Translations under genes and position numbers: made by a program | Shown here: positions 35,809-45,873 of the stretch, in pieces | Layout: each line of letters begins with the position of its first letter | Numbering within the stretch: the first letter of the stretch is position 1 | Source of the DNA: an uncultured Eubacteriales bacterium | Lineage (GTDB): Bacteria > Bacillota > Clostridia > Lachnospirales > Lachnospiraceae | Direction: 5' to 3' | Assembly (NCBI GenBank): GCA_900315425.1 | Contig: OMZA01000001.1 | Coordinates: 184,810-248,809 of the forward strand | Length of the DNA: 64,000 nt | Notes under the pieces: generated by a model | Databases searched by the model: none | What the model saw: only the letters and a program-made list of their open reading frames with translations | What the model was told of the DNA's origin: nothing

Positions 35809-37128
35809 TTATATCTGAGTATTTACAAAGATATCATATATTGCCTCAATGGCATCTTTAAATTCAGCCTCTTCAACGCCTACGATAATGTTTAACTCTG
35901 ATGATCCCTGATCTATCATTTTAACATTTACATGTTTGTGAGCAAGTGCTGAGAATATTCTTCCAGCAGTACCTCTTGTGGATTTCATTCCACGTCCAAC
36001 TATTGCTAAAAGAGCAATGTCTGTTTCAATATCAATTGAATCAGGATGAGTATTTCTGTGAATTCCGGCTAAGATTTCCTGTTCTTTCTTAGCAAAATTC
36101 TCCTGATTTACAACAACTGTCATGGTATCAATTCCAGAAGGCATATGTTCAAAAGTAACGCCATATTTTTCAAACTCTTCAAGAACCTTACGTCCAAAAC
36201 CAACTTCAGAGTTCATCATGGCTTTTTCAATTGTTATAGTTGCAAAGCCTTTCTTACCGGCAATACCTGTAATTGTGTATTCTGGTTTGATAGAAGTGCT
36301 TTCAACAATGAGAGTACCTGGATCTTCAGGAGCATTAGTATTCTTAATGTTAATTGGAATACCTTTAGCTCTTACAGGGAATATAGCGTCTTCATGGAGA
36401 ACTGAAGCTCCCATGTAAGATAACTCACGAAGTTCTTTGTATGTAATAGTTGTAATAACCTTTGAATCAGGAATTACTCTTGGATCAGCAATAAGGAATC
36501 CGCTTACATCAGTCCAGTTTTCGTAAAGGTCAGCATCTACAGCTCTAGCTACGATGGAACCTGTTATATCAGAGCCACCTCTTGAAAATGTCTTAATTGT
36601 ATCATTAGGCATGGAACCATAGAATCCTGGGATTACTGCATGCTCGATATTTGAAAGTTTTTCTTTTAATAAAGGCTCTGTTGTATCTAAATCAAAGTTG
36701 CCGTTGTCATCAAAGTAAATAACTTCAGCAGCATCAATGAATTCATATCCAAGATAGTTGGCAAGAACGATACCGTTTAAGTATTCGCCTCTTGAAGCTG
36801 CATAATCTCTACCGGCTCTACCTACGAAACTGGTTTCGATTGTTGCAAATTCCTTATCTAAGGAAAGGTCTAATCCAAGACCTTGAATAATTTCGTTATA
36901 TCTTGCTTTGATTTCATCCAATAAAGGTTTGTATTCTCCGCCTTTAGAAGCTACAGAATAACATTTGTATAACATATCTGTTACTTTAGTATCTGCAGAA
37001 TATCTTTTTCCTGGAGCTGAAGGAACTGCATATTTTCTGGCTGGATCAGCCTTAATAATATCTCCAACTTTTTTGAACTGCTCAGCACTAGCTAAAGAGC
37101 TACCACCGAATTTTACAACTTTGATCAT
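35809..37128 (-). CDS. Aspartokinase
   Basis: A 439-aa enzyme phosphorylating L-aspartate at the entry to lysine, threonine and methionine synthesis. The N-terminal 'VKFGGSSLAS' and the 'FSRGGSDITGSIVARA' motif mark the amino-acid kinase domain. Two ACT domains follow in the C-terminal 130 residues ('GRGMKSTRGTAGRIFSALA'), the usual site of feedback control. The 5' region of about 185 bases is AT-rich and does not show a lysine riboswitch. GGAAAGGA SD on the minus strand. The length fits monofunctional clostridial aspartokinases. The isozyme cannot be assigned. Confidence 0.94.
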   Translation of the reverse strand: MIKVVKFGGSSLASAEQFKKVGDIIKADPARKYAVPSAPGKRYSADTKVTDMLYKCYSVASKGGEYKPLLDEIKARYNEIIQGLGLDLSLDKEFATIETSFVGRAGRDYAASRGEYLNGIVLANYLGYEFIDAAEVIYFDDNGNFDLDTTEPLLKEKLSNIEHAVIPGFYGSMPNDTIKTFSRGGSDITGSIVARAVDADLYENWTDVSGFLIADPRVIPDSKVITTITYKELRELSYMGASVLHEDAIFPVRAKGIPINIKNTNAPEDPGTLIVESTSIKPEYTITGIAGKKGFATITIEKAMMNSEVGFGRKVLEEFEKYGVTFEHMPSGIDTMTVVVNQENFAKKEQEILAGIHRNTHPDSIDIETDIALLAIVGRGMKSTRGTAGRIFSALAHKHVNVKMIDQGSSELNIIVGVEEAEFKDAIEAIYDIFVNTQI

Positions 37129-37245
37129 TTTATTTTCCTTTCCAAATTAAATACAAAATTTCACAATAAAAAATTATACACACTAATCCATAAAATAATC
37201 AAGTATTTTTTAATAAGAAGTATTCTCTTGAAAAGATAAGTTAAT

Positions 37246-37263
37246 GTTGATATTATTATCAAC
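37246..37263 (+). promoter_or_regulatory. Perfect palindrome GTTGAT-N6-ATCAAC upstream of the antiporter gene
   Basis: GTTGAT and ATCAAC flank ATTATT, 52 bases before the antiporter ATG in an otherwise AT-rich spacer. The size and symmetry fit a dimeric repressor operator. The regulator is unknown. Confidence 0.4.
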
Positions 37264-37314
37264 ATGGTTGTATTGAATAAATATTATATTTAAGAGATAA
37301 AGAAAGGAAAGTAT

Positions 37315-38418
37315 ATGAGTAAGGTTAAGGAATACTTAAAATTTATTATTTTTCTTGTAATATTAGTAGCAGGCCTTTTTGCTACAATGAATCAGGTAGA
37401 TAAAATGAAGGGCGGTATCGCAATTGTCGCCAGTGTAGTCTATCTGGTAATGGGATTTGTGCTACTTATAAAAGGTGCGGACTATTTTGTAGATGGAGCG
37501 TCAGGAATTGCCTCCAAATTTGGAATACCTCAGATAATAATTGGACTTACAATAGTGGCTTTTGGAACATCGGCACCAGAAGCGGCAGTAAGTATAAGCT
37601 CAGGTTTTAAAGGTGCAGCAGGTCTTGCAGTTGGAAATGTATTAGGAAGTAATGTTATGAATGTACTTCTTATTCTTGGTTTGGCTGCAACTATCACAAA
37701 TCTTAAGGTAGGAGTAAATACCATATGGATTGAAATTCCTTTTGTAATAATAATTACAGGCGTTCTTTTGGTAATGGGTATAATAAATGGAGAGAACCCC
37801 GGTATCAACAAGGCTTGTGGACTTATTCTTTGGGGATTTTTCATTATATTTTTCATATATCTTATTATTTCAGCTAAAAATGGAAAAGATGCATTAGAAA
37901 ACGATGAAGAATCAGAGCATAAGGTAAGCATACCTGTAGCTCTTCTTGCAATTTATGTAATTGCAGGTATGGTTGCCATAGTTGCAGGTTCAAATGTAAC
38001 TGTTGATTCAGCTTCTTTTATTGCATCCAAGTTAGGTGTTACAGATAGAATAATTGGACTTACAGTTGTAGCTTTTGGTACTTCCCTCCCGGAATTGGTA
38101 ACTTCTTGTATTGCAGCTAAAAAGGGAAATGCAGATATTGCCATTGGAAATATTGTAGGAAGTAATATTTTTAATATTTTATTTGTATTAGGAACAACTG
38201 CTTTGGTAATGCCTCTTAAGGGAGAGGCATTCTTTGTGGCACCGGGAATCGCATTTGCAAAAGCATTTATATTCGATGGAATAGCTGCAATATATGCAGC
38301 AGTGTTATTATTACTATGCTGTTTTAAAAAGAAACAATTAGGAAAAATTGCAGGGATTGTTATGCTTGTAAGCTATGCAATTTATTTTTTATTTACTATT
38401 GGAATAATAAAACTCTAA
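37315..38418 (+). CDS. Calcium/sodium antiporter (CaCA family, YrbG-like)
   Basis: A 367-aa membrane protein with ten or so hydrophobic segments and the two alpha repeats of cation/Ca2+ exchangers: 'AFGTSAPEAAVS' with 'VGNVLGSNVMNVLL', and 'AFGTSLPELVTS' with 'IGNIVGSNIFNILF'. The conserved Glu of each GTSxPE repeat is present. It exchanges Ca2+ for Na+ or H+ across the membrane. There is an extra N-terminal membrane segment (about 8-27) before the usual first helix. SD GAAAGGAAAG. A palindrome sits upstream. Confidence 0.92.
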   Translation: MSKVKEYLKFIIFLVILVAGLFATMNQVDKMKGGIAIVASVVYLVMGFVLLIKGADYFVDGASGIASKFGIPQIIIGLTIVAFGTSAPEAAVSISSGFKGAAGLAVGNVLGSNVMNVLLILGLAATITNLKVGVNTIWIEIPFVIIITGVLLVMGIINGENPGINKACGLILWGFFIIFFIYLIISAKNGKDALENDEESEHKVSIPVALLAIYVIAGMVAIVAGSNVTVDSASFIASKLGVTDRIIGLTVVAFGTSLPELVTSCIAAKKGNADIAIGNIVGSNIFNILFVLGTTALVMPLKGEAFFVAPGIAFAKAFIFDGIAAIYAAVLLLLCCFKKKQLGKIAGIVMLVSYAIYFLFTIGIIKL

Positions 38419-38460
38419 AAGATAATTAGATATAACAAATAAGGAAGAGAGGTAGATAAC

Positions 38461-39405
38461 ATGGAAATGGAGCAGAAGGATATGTCTGAAATGGACAGGG
38501 ATATAATAGATATAACAAAAAGAATTGTTCTTAATTACAATGCTTCAGATCAGCTTAAGCTAAAAAAAACAACTAATCTTCCAAGTAGGGCAGAGATTAT
38601 TGGAATTATTAAGGATATTCGAAAAATAATGTTTCCGGGATATTTTGCCGGATTCAATGTAACATATCCCTTGGCAGAATATTTTGTAGGAGAACAGATT
38701 ATAGATATAGCAGCAAGATTAAAAAAACAGATTGAACTTGCTCTATCCTACGGAAAAGAGGATATAGATTACAAAGGTTTAAAGGCTGAGGCTGAAAGAA
38801 TATCTATGAATTTTATAAAGAAATTGCCGGATATTCAGGAAATGCTTTTAATGGATGTACAAGCAGGATTTGATGGGGATCCTGCAGCAAAAAGTAAAGA
38901 GGATATAATTTTTTCATATCCCGGTTTTTTTGCTATATACGTTTATAGACTGGCACATGTTCTGTATAAAGAGGATGTTCCATTTATACCAAGAATAATG
39001 ACAGAATATGCCCACAGCAGAACAGGTATAGATATTAATTCAGGAGCAACTATTGGAAAATATTTCTTTATAGATCATGGAACAGGTGTTGTTATTGGTG
39101 AAACAACAATTATTGGTAATTACGTGAAATTATATCAAGGAGTAACCATAGGAGCTCTTTCAACAAGAGATGGGCAGAAACTTAGAGACGTTAAGAGACA
39201 TCCTACAATTGAGGATAATGTAACAATTTATTCAGGTGCCACAGTACTTGGTGGAAATACGGTTATTGGAACAGGAACAGTTATAGGAGGTAGTGCGTTT
39301 ATTACAACCTCTATTCCTCCATATACTAAGGTGTCTGTAAAGAGCCCAGAGTTAACTATGAGAGATGGTAGTAAAGCAAAGGATAAGAGTCAGTGGGAAA
39401 TTTAA
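38461..39405 (+). CDS. cysE: Serine O-acetyltransferase
   Basis: A 314-aa enzyme acetylating serine with acetyl-CoA for cysteine synthesis. The N-terminal helical domain (to about 175) is followed by a left-handed beta helix with hexapeptide repeats ('DINSGATIGKYFFIDHGTGVVIG', 'LYQGVTIGAL', 'IYSGATVLGG'). The catalytic 'DHGTG' His/Asp region is intact. The long helical N-terminus is of the EpsC/SatA type. The partner cysK is not in the window. It overlaps the first ABC exporter gene by 13 bases. Confidence 0.94.
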   Translation: MEMEQKDMSEMDRDIIDITKRIVLNYNASDQLKLKKTTNLPSRAEIIGIIKDIRKIMFPGYFAGFNVTYPLAEYFVGEQIIDIAARLKKQIELALSYGKEDIDYKGLKAEAERISMNFIKKLPDIQEMLLMDVQAGFDGDPAAKSKEDIIFSYPGFFAIYVYRLAHVLYKEDVPFIPRIMTEYAHSRTGIDINSGATIGKYFFIDHGTGVVIGETTIIGNYVKLYQGVTIGALSTRDGQKLRDVKRHPTIEDNVTIYSGATVLGGNTVIGTGTVIGGSAFITTSIPPYTKVSVKSPELTMRDGSKAKDKSQWEI

Positions 39406-41123
39406 GATTTTTAAAGGGCTACAGGACACAATGTGTTCTTAGCCCTTTGTTTAAGTTATTAGAAGCGTTAATAGAATTATTTGTACCAATAGTCATGAAG
39501 AATATCATAGATATTGGAGTTAATGGTGGCGGTGGCAAAAGCTACGTTTTAAAAATGGGATTAATTCTGGTTTTACTAGGAGTAGTAGGACTTGCATTTT
39601 CAATTACCGCCCAGTATTTTGCTGCAAATGCAGCCACAGGTTATGCAACATCACTTCGCCACAGCCTTTTTAAGCATATTCAGTCATTATCTTATTCAGA
39701 GGTAGATTCCATTGGAACGTCCGCCCTTACCAACAGAATGACCAATGATGTAAACCAGGCGCAAAATGGTGTAAATCTTACACTCAGACTTTTGTTAAGG
39801 TCTCCATTTGTAGTATTCGGTGCAATGATTATGGCATTTACGGTAGATGTAAAGGCTGCAGTTCCTTTTGTGGTAGTGGTACCGGCTCTATTTGTAGTAG
39901 TATTTACCATAATGTTTATAAGTGTGCCTTTATTTAAAAAGATTCAGGATAAATTAGACAGAATTCTTTTATCTGTAAGGGAGAACCTTATAGGTGTAAG
40001 AGTTATTAGAGCTTTTGATAAAGAAGAATCTGAGATAGAAACATTTAGAAATCGTAATACTGAGTTGTGTGATATGCAAAACAAGGTTGGAATGTTTTCG
40101 GCAGTTATGAATCCATTAACCTACGTTATAATAAATCTCGGTATTGTGGCAATTATTAATTATGGCGCTGTTAGAGTAAATTCAGGAAGTCTTACTCAGG
40201 GTGAAGTTGTGGCTCTGGTTAATTATATGTCACAGATTCTTGTGGAAGTTGTTAAGTTAGCCAATCTTATTATTACAGTAACAAGAGCTATTGCCAGTGG
40301 AAAAAGAATAGATGCAATATTTGAGGTAACGCCATCTGTTACACAGGTTGAGAATCCGGTTTCTTTTAATGAAGATTACGAGAACATAATCGAATTTAAC
40401 GACGTAGCCTTAAGTTACCATGACAGTGGTGATAATGCGTTAGATAATATTGATCTTAAGATAAAAAAAGGTGAAACAGTTGGAGTTATAGGTGGTACCG
40501 GAAGTGGAAAAACCTCGCTGGTAAATATGATTCCAAGATTTTATGATGCCTTTGAGGGTAGTGTGAAATTTAAAGGAGTAGATGTCAAAGAGTGCAATCT
40601 CTCAGAACTTCGTGAAAAGATAGGTATCGTTCCTCAAAAAGCAGCATTATTCAAGGGAACTATAAGATCTAATATGCAATGGGGAAGACAGGCAGATACA
40701 AATGAAATTATAAAGGCCTTAACTATTGCTCAGGCCATAGATTTTGTGAAAAAAAAGGAAAACACATTGGATGCAGAAGTTGATCAGGAAGGAAGAAATT
40801 TTTCCGGAGGACAAAAGCAGAGACTTACCATTGCCAGAGCAATAATAAAGAATCCGGAAGTTTTGATTTTAGATGATTCAGCGTCAGCTTTGGATTTTGC
40901 TACAGAAGCAGCTCTTAGAAAAGCATTAAATGAAGAGCTTAAAGGTGTAACAAAAATCATGGTTTCTCAGAGAACATCTTCTATAAAGGATGCTGACAAA
41001 ATCGTGGTTATGGATGATGGAAGAATAGTAGATATTGGAACACATGAGCAACTATTAGACAGATGCGGTGTATATCAGGAAATCCATTATTCACAAATAA
41101 GCAAGGAGGATGATATAGCATGA
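39393..41123 (+). CDS. ABC exporter half-transporter A (degenerate ATPase site)
   Basis: A 576-aa protein with six membrane segments and a C-terminal ATPase domain. Walker A 'GGTGSGKTS' is near 367-375 and the signature is 'FSGGQKQR'. However, Walker B is followed by Asp rather than Glu ('LILDDSASALD') and the H-loop has Gln ('VSQRTS' rather than 'AHR'). This is the usual asymmetric pattern of heterodimeric exporters with one non-hydrolysing site. The only start that keeps the N-terminal 'RFLKGYRTQC' is GTG 39393, inside the end of cysE. It overlaps its partner by 4 bases (ATGA), so they form one complex. Confidence 0.9.
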   Translation: MGNLRFLKGYRTQCVLSPLFKLLEALIELFVPIVMKNIIDIGVNGGGGKSYVLKMGLILVLLGVVGLAFSITAQYFAANAATGYATSLRHSLFKHIQSLSYSEVDSIGTSALTNRMTNDVNQAQNGVNLTLRLLLRSPFVVFGAMIMAFTVDVKAAVPFVVVVPALFVVVFTIMFISVPLFKKIQDKLDRILLSVRENLIGVRVIRAFDKEESEIETFRNRNTELCDMQNKVGMFSAVMNPLTYVIINLGIVAIINYGAVRVNSGSLTQGEVVALVNYMSQILVEVVKLANLIITVTRAIASGKRIDAIFEVTPSVTQVENPVSFNEDYENIIEFNDVALSYHDSGDNALDNIDLKIKKGETVGVIGGTGSGKTSLVNMIPRFYDAFEGSVKFKGVDVKECNLSELREKIGIVPQKAALFKGTIRSNMQWGRQADTNEIIKALTIAQAIDFVKKKENTLDAEVDQEGRNFSGGQKQRLTIARAIIKNPEVLILDDSASALDFATEAALRKALNEELKGVTKIMVSQRTSSIKDADKIVVMDDGRIVDIGTHEQLLDRCGVYQEIHYSQISKEDDIA

Positions 41124-42862
41124 AGAATAAACATACCTTCAAAATGATATTAAAATATATTAAAAAATATAAGATATCTGTAATATTTTCTTTGCTTTTT
41201 GCGTTTGTTTCAGCGGTGGCAACACTTTATGTACCAATTCTTACAGGTAAAGGTGTGGACTGTATAGTAAAGAAGGGAAATGTGGATTTTGAAAAATTAA
41301 AAAGCATTCTTCTTTTGGTTGTTATTATTGTAGCTGTTTCAGCAGTGTCCCAGTGGATAATGAATATCTGTAACAATAGAATTGTGTATAGGGTAGTAAA
41401 AGATATCAGAAATGATGCCTTTGAAAAAATTGAGAAGCTACCCATAAGTTATATAGATGCCCATCCTTTTGGGGATACCATGAGTAGGGTTATTAGTGAT
41501 ACAGATACCTTTGCAGATGGTTTATTAATGGGATTTACACAGATGTTTACCGGAGTAGTTACAATATTTGGAACTATTATTTTTATGCTAACCATAAATG
41601 TGTGGATTACTCTTATAGTTGTGTGTATTACGCCGTTATCTTTGTTTGTTGCCAGATTTGTTGCAAAACACACGTATGATATGTTTAAGAAACAATCAGA
41701 GATAAAGGGAAAGGAAACTGCGTTTATAAATGAAATGATAGCTGGTCAAAAGGTAGTTACTGCCTTTGGTCATGAAGATGAAAATATGGAAGAGTTTGAT
41801 GAGATGAACGAAAAACTTAGAAAATGTTCTCTTAGAGCTACTTTTTTTTCATCCACTGTTAATCCGTCTACCAGATTTGTAAACAATATTGTATATGCAG
41901 GGGTTGGAGTATCAGGAGCTATCATGGCTATACTTAAACCAAGTATATTTACAGTTGGTAATCTTACAGCGTTTTTAAGTTATGCAAGCCAGTACACAAA
42001 GCCTTTTAATGAAATCTCAGGCGTTGTAACGGAGATGCAAAATGCCATTGCCTGTGCCGATAGAATATTTGAATTAATAGAGGAAACACCACAACCTGAG
42101 GATGTTGAAAATGCAGTGGTTCTTGAAGATGTTACAGGGAATGTGGAATTAAAAAATGTAGAGTTTTCTTATGTTGCCAAACAGAGACTCATTGAGGATT
42201 TTAATTTACAGGTTAAGCCGGGGATGAAGGTGGCTATAGTAGGGCCTACCGGCTGCGGTAAATCCACAATTATTAACCTTCTTATGAGATTTTATGATAC
42301 CAATAGTGGAGAAATCTGTGTGGATGGAAATAATATTAAAAAAGTTCAAAGGAAATCTCTTAGAAAATCCTATGGTATGGTTCTTCAGGAAACCTGGTTA
42401 AAGGAAGGAACCATTAGGGATAACATCACCATGGGTGAAGAGGTAGACGAGGAGGAAGTAATTAAAGCAGCTAAGATGTCTCATGCGGACAGCTTTATAA
42501 GACGTCTTCCAAATGGATATGACACATACATTTCTGAAGATGGAGGAAACCTATCCAACGGGCAAAAACAGTTATTGTGTATTACCAGAATAATGCTTAA
42601 TATTCCATCCATGCTTATTCTTGACGAGGCTACATCATCAATTGATACCAGAACAGAGTTAAGGATTCAGGATGCCTTTAATAAAATGATGGAGGGAAGG
42701 ACGAGTTTTATCGTGGCTCATAGATTATCCACCATAAAAAACGCTGATATAATAATCGCAATGAAAGATGGTCATATAATAGAACAGGGCAATCACAAAG
42801 AATTATTAGAAAAGGGCGGATTCTACGCAAATCTCTACAACAGTCAGTTTGCGCACAGTTAG
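41120..42862 (+). CDS. ABC exporter half-transporter B (catalytic ATPase site)
   Basis: A 580-aa partner of the preceding gene, with six membrane segments and an ATPase domain: Walker A 'GPTGCGKST', signature 'LSNGQKQ' (one change from LSGGQ), Walker B 'MLILDEATSSID' with catalytic Glu, and H-loop 'VAHRLST'. With the upstream subunit it forms a heterodimer with one consensus and one degenerate ATP site, as in BmrCD/TM287-288-type multidrug exporters. Substrate unknown. Confidence 0.92.
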   Translation: MKNKHTFKMILKYIKKYKISVIFSLLFAFVSAVATLYVPILTGKGVDCIVKKGNVDFEKLKSILLLVVIIVAVSAVSQWIMNICNNRIVYRVVKDIRNDAFEKIEKLPISYIDAHPFGDTMSRVISDTDTFADGLLMGFTQMFTGVVTIFGTIIFMLTINVWITLIVVCITPLSLFVARFVAKHTYDMFKKQSEIKGKETAFINEMIAGQKVVTAFGHEDENMEEFDEMNEKLRKCSLRATFFSSTVNPSTRFVNNIVYAGVGVSGAIMAILKPSIFTVGNLTAFLSYASQYTKPFNEISGVVTEMQNAIACADRIFELIEETPQPEDVENAVVLEDVTGNVELKNVEFSYVAKQRLIEDFNLQVKPGMKVAIVGPTGCGKSTIINLLMRFYDTNSGEICVDGNNIKKVQRKSLRKSYGMVLQETWLKEGTIRDNITMGEEVDEEEVIKAAKMSHADSFIRRLPNGYDTYISEDGGNLSNGQKQLLCITRIMLNIPSMLILDEATSSIDTRTELRIQDAFNKMMEGRTSFIVAHRLSTIKNADIIIAMKDGHIIEQGNHKELLEKGGFYANLYNSQFAHS

Positions 42863-42868
42863 AATATT

Positions 42869-43819
42869 ATGAATAATTTAATTTTTAGTTTAAATGCTAC
42901 AATGCCAGTTTTTCTGGTTATGGTGGTTGGATATTTTTTGTACAAGTTTGGTTTTACAAATGATGAATTTTTAAAGACGGCTAACAGATTTGTTTTTAAA
43001 ATAACACTGCCATGCCTTTTGTTAATGGATATGATGCAATGCGATATCAAAAAGATATTTGATGGTAAATATGTATTATATTGTGCCTTAACTACCATTA
43101 CATGTATTATGGTTATCTGGGGATTATCCAAATTGTTGTTTAAGGATAAATCTTTGGTAGGAGAATTTGTGCAATGCTCATATCGAGGCAGTGCTGCGAT
43201 TCTTGGTATTGCCTTGCTGGAAAGTATAAGCACAAATGCTAAGATGGCCCCTTTAATGATGCTTGGTTCAGTTCCTATTTATAACATATTTGCAGTTATA
43301 GTATTAACCATAGAATCCCCAGAGAATAAGGGTAAAAATGCAAAGGATAATATAAAAAAATCCCTTAAGGGAATATGTACTAATCCAATTATTCTAAGTA
43401 TTCTCGGAGGAATGTTATTATCTGTGTTAGATATACATTTCTTACCGATAGTCGAGAATACAATAACAAAAATAGGAAGTATTACAACGCCTTTGGCTTT
43501 AATTGTAATAGGTGGTGGATTTAAAGGGAAAAAAGCCATTAAAGCTATAAAACCTACAGTAATTGCAACATGTATAAAACTAATTGTACAACCCATGATC
43601 TTTTTGCCGGTGGCAATAAGTTTTGGATTTTCAGGGGAAAAAATTGTTGCAGCCCTTATAATGTTAGGGGCACCAACTACCGCGACTAGTTATGTAATGG
43701 CCAAAAGTATGGGACATGAGGGAGTCCTTTCTAGCAGTGTAATAGCACTTACAACCTTGTTATCTGCTTTTTCCATAACTATATGGATTTTTATTCTTAA
43801 AATGCATGGAATAATTTAA
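42869..43819 (+). CDS. AEC-family permease (auxin efflux carrier-like)
   Basis: A 316-aa protein with about ten hydrophobic segments, N-terminal 'NATMPVFLVMVVGYFLYKFG', internal 'CSYRGSAAILGIALLE' and 'LGAPTTATSYVMAKSMG'. These are typical of AEC permeases, which export organic acids and related solutes. It begins 6 bases after the ABC exporter stop without a strong SD, so translational coupling is likely. The last gene of the cysE-ABC-AEC run. Substrate unknown. Confidence 0.88.
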   Translation: MNNLIFSLNATMPVFLVMVVGYFLYKFGFTNDEFLKTANRFVFKITLPCLLLMDMMQCDIKKIFDGKYVLYCALTTITCIMVIWGLSKLLFKDKSLVGEFVQCSYRGSAAILGIALLESISTNAKMAPLMMLGSVPIYNIFAVIVLTIESPENKGKNAKDNIKKSLKGICTNPIILSILGGMLLSVLDIHFLPIVENTITKIGSITTPLALIVIGGGFKGKKAIKAIKPTVIATCIKLIVQPMIFLPVAISFGFSGEKIVAALIMLGAPTTATSYVMAKSMGHEGVLSSSVIALTTLLSAFSITIWIFILKMHGII

Positions 43820-43914
43820 CAATAAAACGTTATAAAACCTAGTATTATATAGAAAAAAATTCATATATGAAGTATAATTAATTTAGAAAAGTGCTGATTA
43901 GGGGGGGTTAGAGT

Positions 43915-45837
43915 ATGGAGAAAATAATTTATTTTGACTATGCTGCAATCCTATTATTAGTTATTTTGTTTATTACAGTATTAGTTAAGAAAATGACTCG
44001 TGGCAGATTAAATCGAGTTTTCTTAGCTCTTTTAGTATGTACATTTGTATCTACGTTTTTCGATATTTGGGCAATTACTTTAGATAAGAATTTTTCAGGA
44101 TTGATATTAGAAAAATACATTATTCATACAGCATATTTATTAATTCATGCAATGGTGGCCCCAATATTTTTATATTATATAATTGAACTTACGGATACAT
44201 TTTTTAAATTTATAGAAGAGAAGCAAAATATAGTGGTAATGGTAATACCGGTAATTTTTGCTGAGGTTTTAATATGCAGTAATTTTATACATAAAAAAGT
44301 ATTTTTTGTTGATTCTGAAGGAGTGTATAGAAGAGGTCCGTTAATGACTTCTTTATATTTTTTGGTAGGAATATATATAGTAGCCGGATTGTTTTATCTG
44401 ATTGTATACAGAAAGGAGTTTGAAAAGGGAAGATTTATCTCTTTGATGGCCGATATTGTATTTCTTGTAATTGCAGTATGTCTACAGTTTGTTTATCCAT
44501 ATTTAATTGTTGAAATGTTTGCTCAAACCATGGGACTTCTTTTTATCATACTTATGATACAGAAACCGGAAGACAGATTGGATACAGATACAGGCATAAG
44601 TAAGCTCAGTGCTTTTGTTGAGACTCTCAACAGAAGTAAAATGAACTCAAAACCGGAAAGAATAATAATGGTTAATATGGTTAACTATAAAGCAGTAAGA
44701 GATACTTTAGGTTATGAGGAAACAAGGATTTTAAAAAGAAAAATTGCTGATAAATTAGAGCAGATTCTTATAGAAAACTGTGTTGAAGGGGAACTTTATT
44801 ATGCTGATGGGGGAAGATACAGAGTATTAGTAAACTATAATCAGCATGAAAGTACCAAAGGATTAGCAGAAGTCATTAATAAAGCCTTTAAAACAAAGAA
44901 ATTTGAAAATGATAATATAATGATGTGCATATGTGTGGTTAATTTTCCTGAGGATATATCGAATGTTGACACCCTTATAGCTTTTGGTAATGATTTGGAT
45001 ATTAACAGTTACACAGGAGAGGTCCTTACAGCATCTACTATTTATGAGGCAAATTATTATGATATAAAAAGGGATTTGGATCAGATTCTTGAAAGGGCAG
45101 TTATTAATCAGACCTTTGAAATGTATTATCAGCCTATATTTAATGTGGATACCGGGAAGTTTAATTCTGTAGAGGCATTAGTTAGATTAAAGGACCGCAA
45201 ATACGGAAATATTTCTCCGGGATTCTTCATCCCTATGGCAGAAAAGAGTGGAGCTATACACAAGATAACAGAAGTTATAATTAAAAAAGTGTGTGAGTTT
45301 ATAAAGAGTGATGAGTTTGAACATCTGGGATTTGATTATGTAGAAGTTAATTTATCCATTGCCCATTGTATGAAACGAAACATGGCAGATGAGATTATTA
45401 AACAAATTAGGGATGCCGGAGTAGATTTCTCCAAGATTAATTTTGAAATTACAGAGACGGCTACAGGAGCATATGGCGATATTATCGTGGAAAATATTAT
45501 GAAGTTCCATGAGGCAGGTTTTGAGTTGTCCTTAGATGATTTTGGAACCGGATATTCTAATTTCCAGAGATTAGCCAGTATGCCTTTTAAAATAATAAAA
45601 TTTGACAGAATTTTTACCGGATATATTGACAGTCCTCAAATGATGCTTCTTACAGAGAATCTAATAAATACAATTAAGTCAATGGGATATGAAGTTTTGA
45701 TAGAGGGAATTGAAAACAGAGAGTTACTTGACTATTTTATAGAAAATGGTTGTGACTATGTACAGGGTTATTATTATACAAGACCGTTACCAGTGCAACA
45801 GCTTGTTGATTATATCGACAACTATAAAGCTGGTTAA
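43915..45837 (+). CDS. Membrane-bound EAL-domain c-di-GMP phosphodiesterase with degenerate GGDEF
   Basis: A 640-aa protein. Seven hydrophobic segments (about 8-215) form an N-terminal sensory region. A GGDEF-like domain follows in which the signature is 'ADGGRYRV' (297-304), so it cannot be a diguanylate cyclase. The C-terminal EAL domain keeps the key residues: E420 in 'VEALVR', 'EVNLS', 'FEITET', D541-D542 in 'LDDFGTGYSN', 'IKFDRIF' and 'GIENRE..QGYYYTRPLP'. It should degrade c-di-GMP. The degenerate GGDEF may serve as a GTP sensor, by family precedent. AGGGGGGG SD. It stands alone, and the target process is unknown. Confidence 0.92.
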   Translation: MEKIIYFDYAAILLLVILFITVLVKKMTRGRLNRVFLALLVCTFVSTFFDIWAITLDKNFSGLILEKYIIHTAYLLIHAMVAPIFLYYIIELTDTFFKFIEEKQNIVVMVIPVIFAEVLICSNFIHKKVFFVDSEGVYRRGPLMTSLYFLVGIYIVAGLFYLIVYRKEFEKGRFISLMADIVFLVIAVCLQFVYPYLIVEMFAQTMGLLFIILMIQKPEDRLDTDTGISKLSAFVETLNRSKMNSKPERIIMVNMVNYKAVRDTLGYEETRILKRKIADKLEQILIENCVEGELYYADGGRYRVLVNYNQHESTKGLAEVINKAFKTKKFENDNIMMCICVVNFPEDISNVDTLIAFGNDLDINSYTGEVLTASTIYEANYYDIKRDLDQILERAVINQTFEMYYQPIFNVDTGKFNSVEALVRLKDRKYGNISPGFFIPMAEKSGAIHKITEVIIKKVCEFIKSDEFEHLGFDYVEVNLSIAHCMKRNMADEIIKQIRDAGVDFSKINFEITETATGAYGDIIVENIMKFHEAGFELSLDDFGTGYSNFQRLASMPFKIIKFDRIFTGYIDSPQMMLLTENLINTIKSMGYEVLIEGIENRELLDYFIENGCDYVQGYYYTRPLPVQQLVDYIDNYKAG

Positions 45838-45873
45838 AATAAAAAATGCCAACAGGCAAAGGAAGGATATAAC

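Noticed and set aside
37129-37314. Possible lysine riboswitch before aspartokinase
   Set aside because: The spacer has the right length but is AT-rich and lacks the conserved multi-helix core and a terminator stem.
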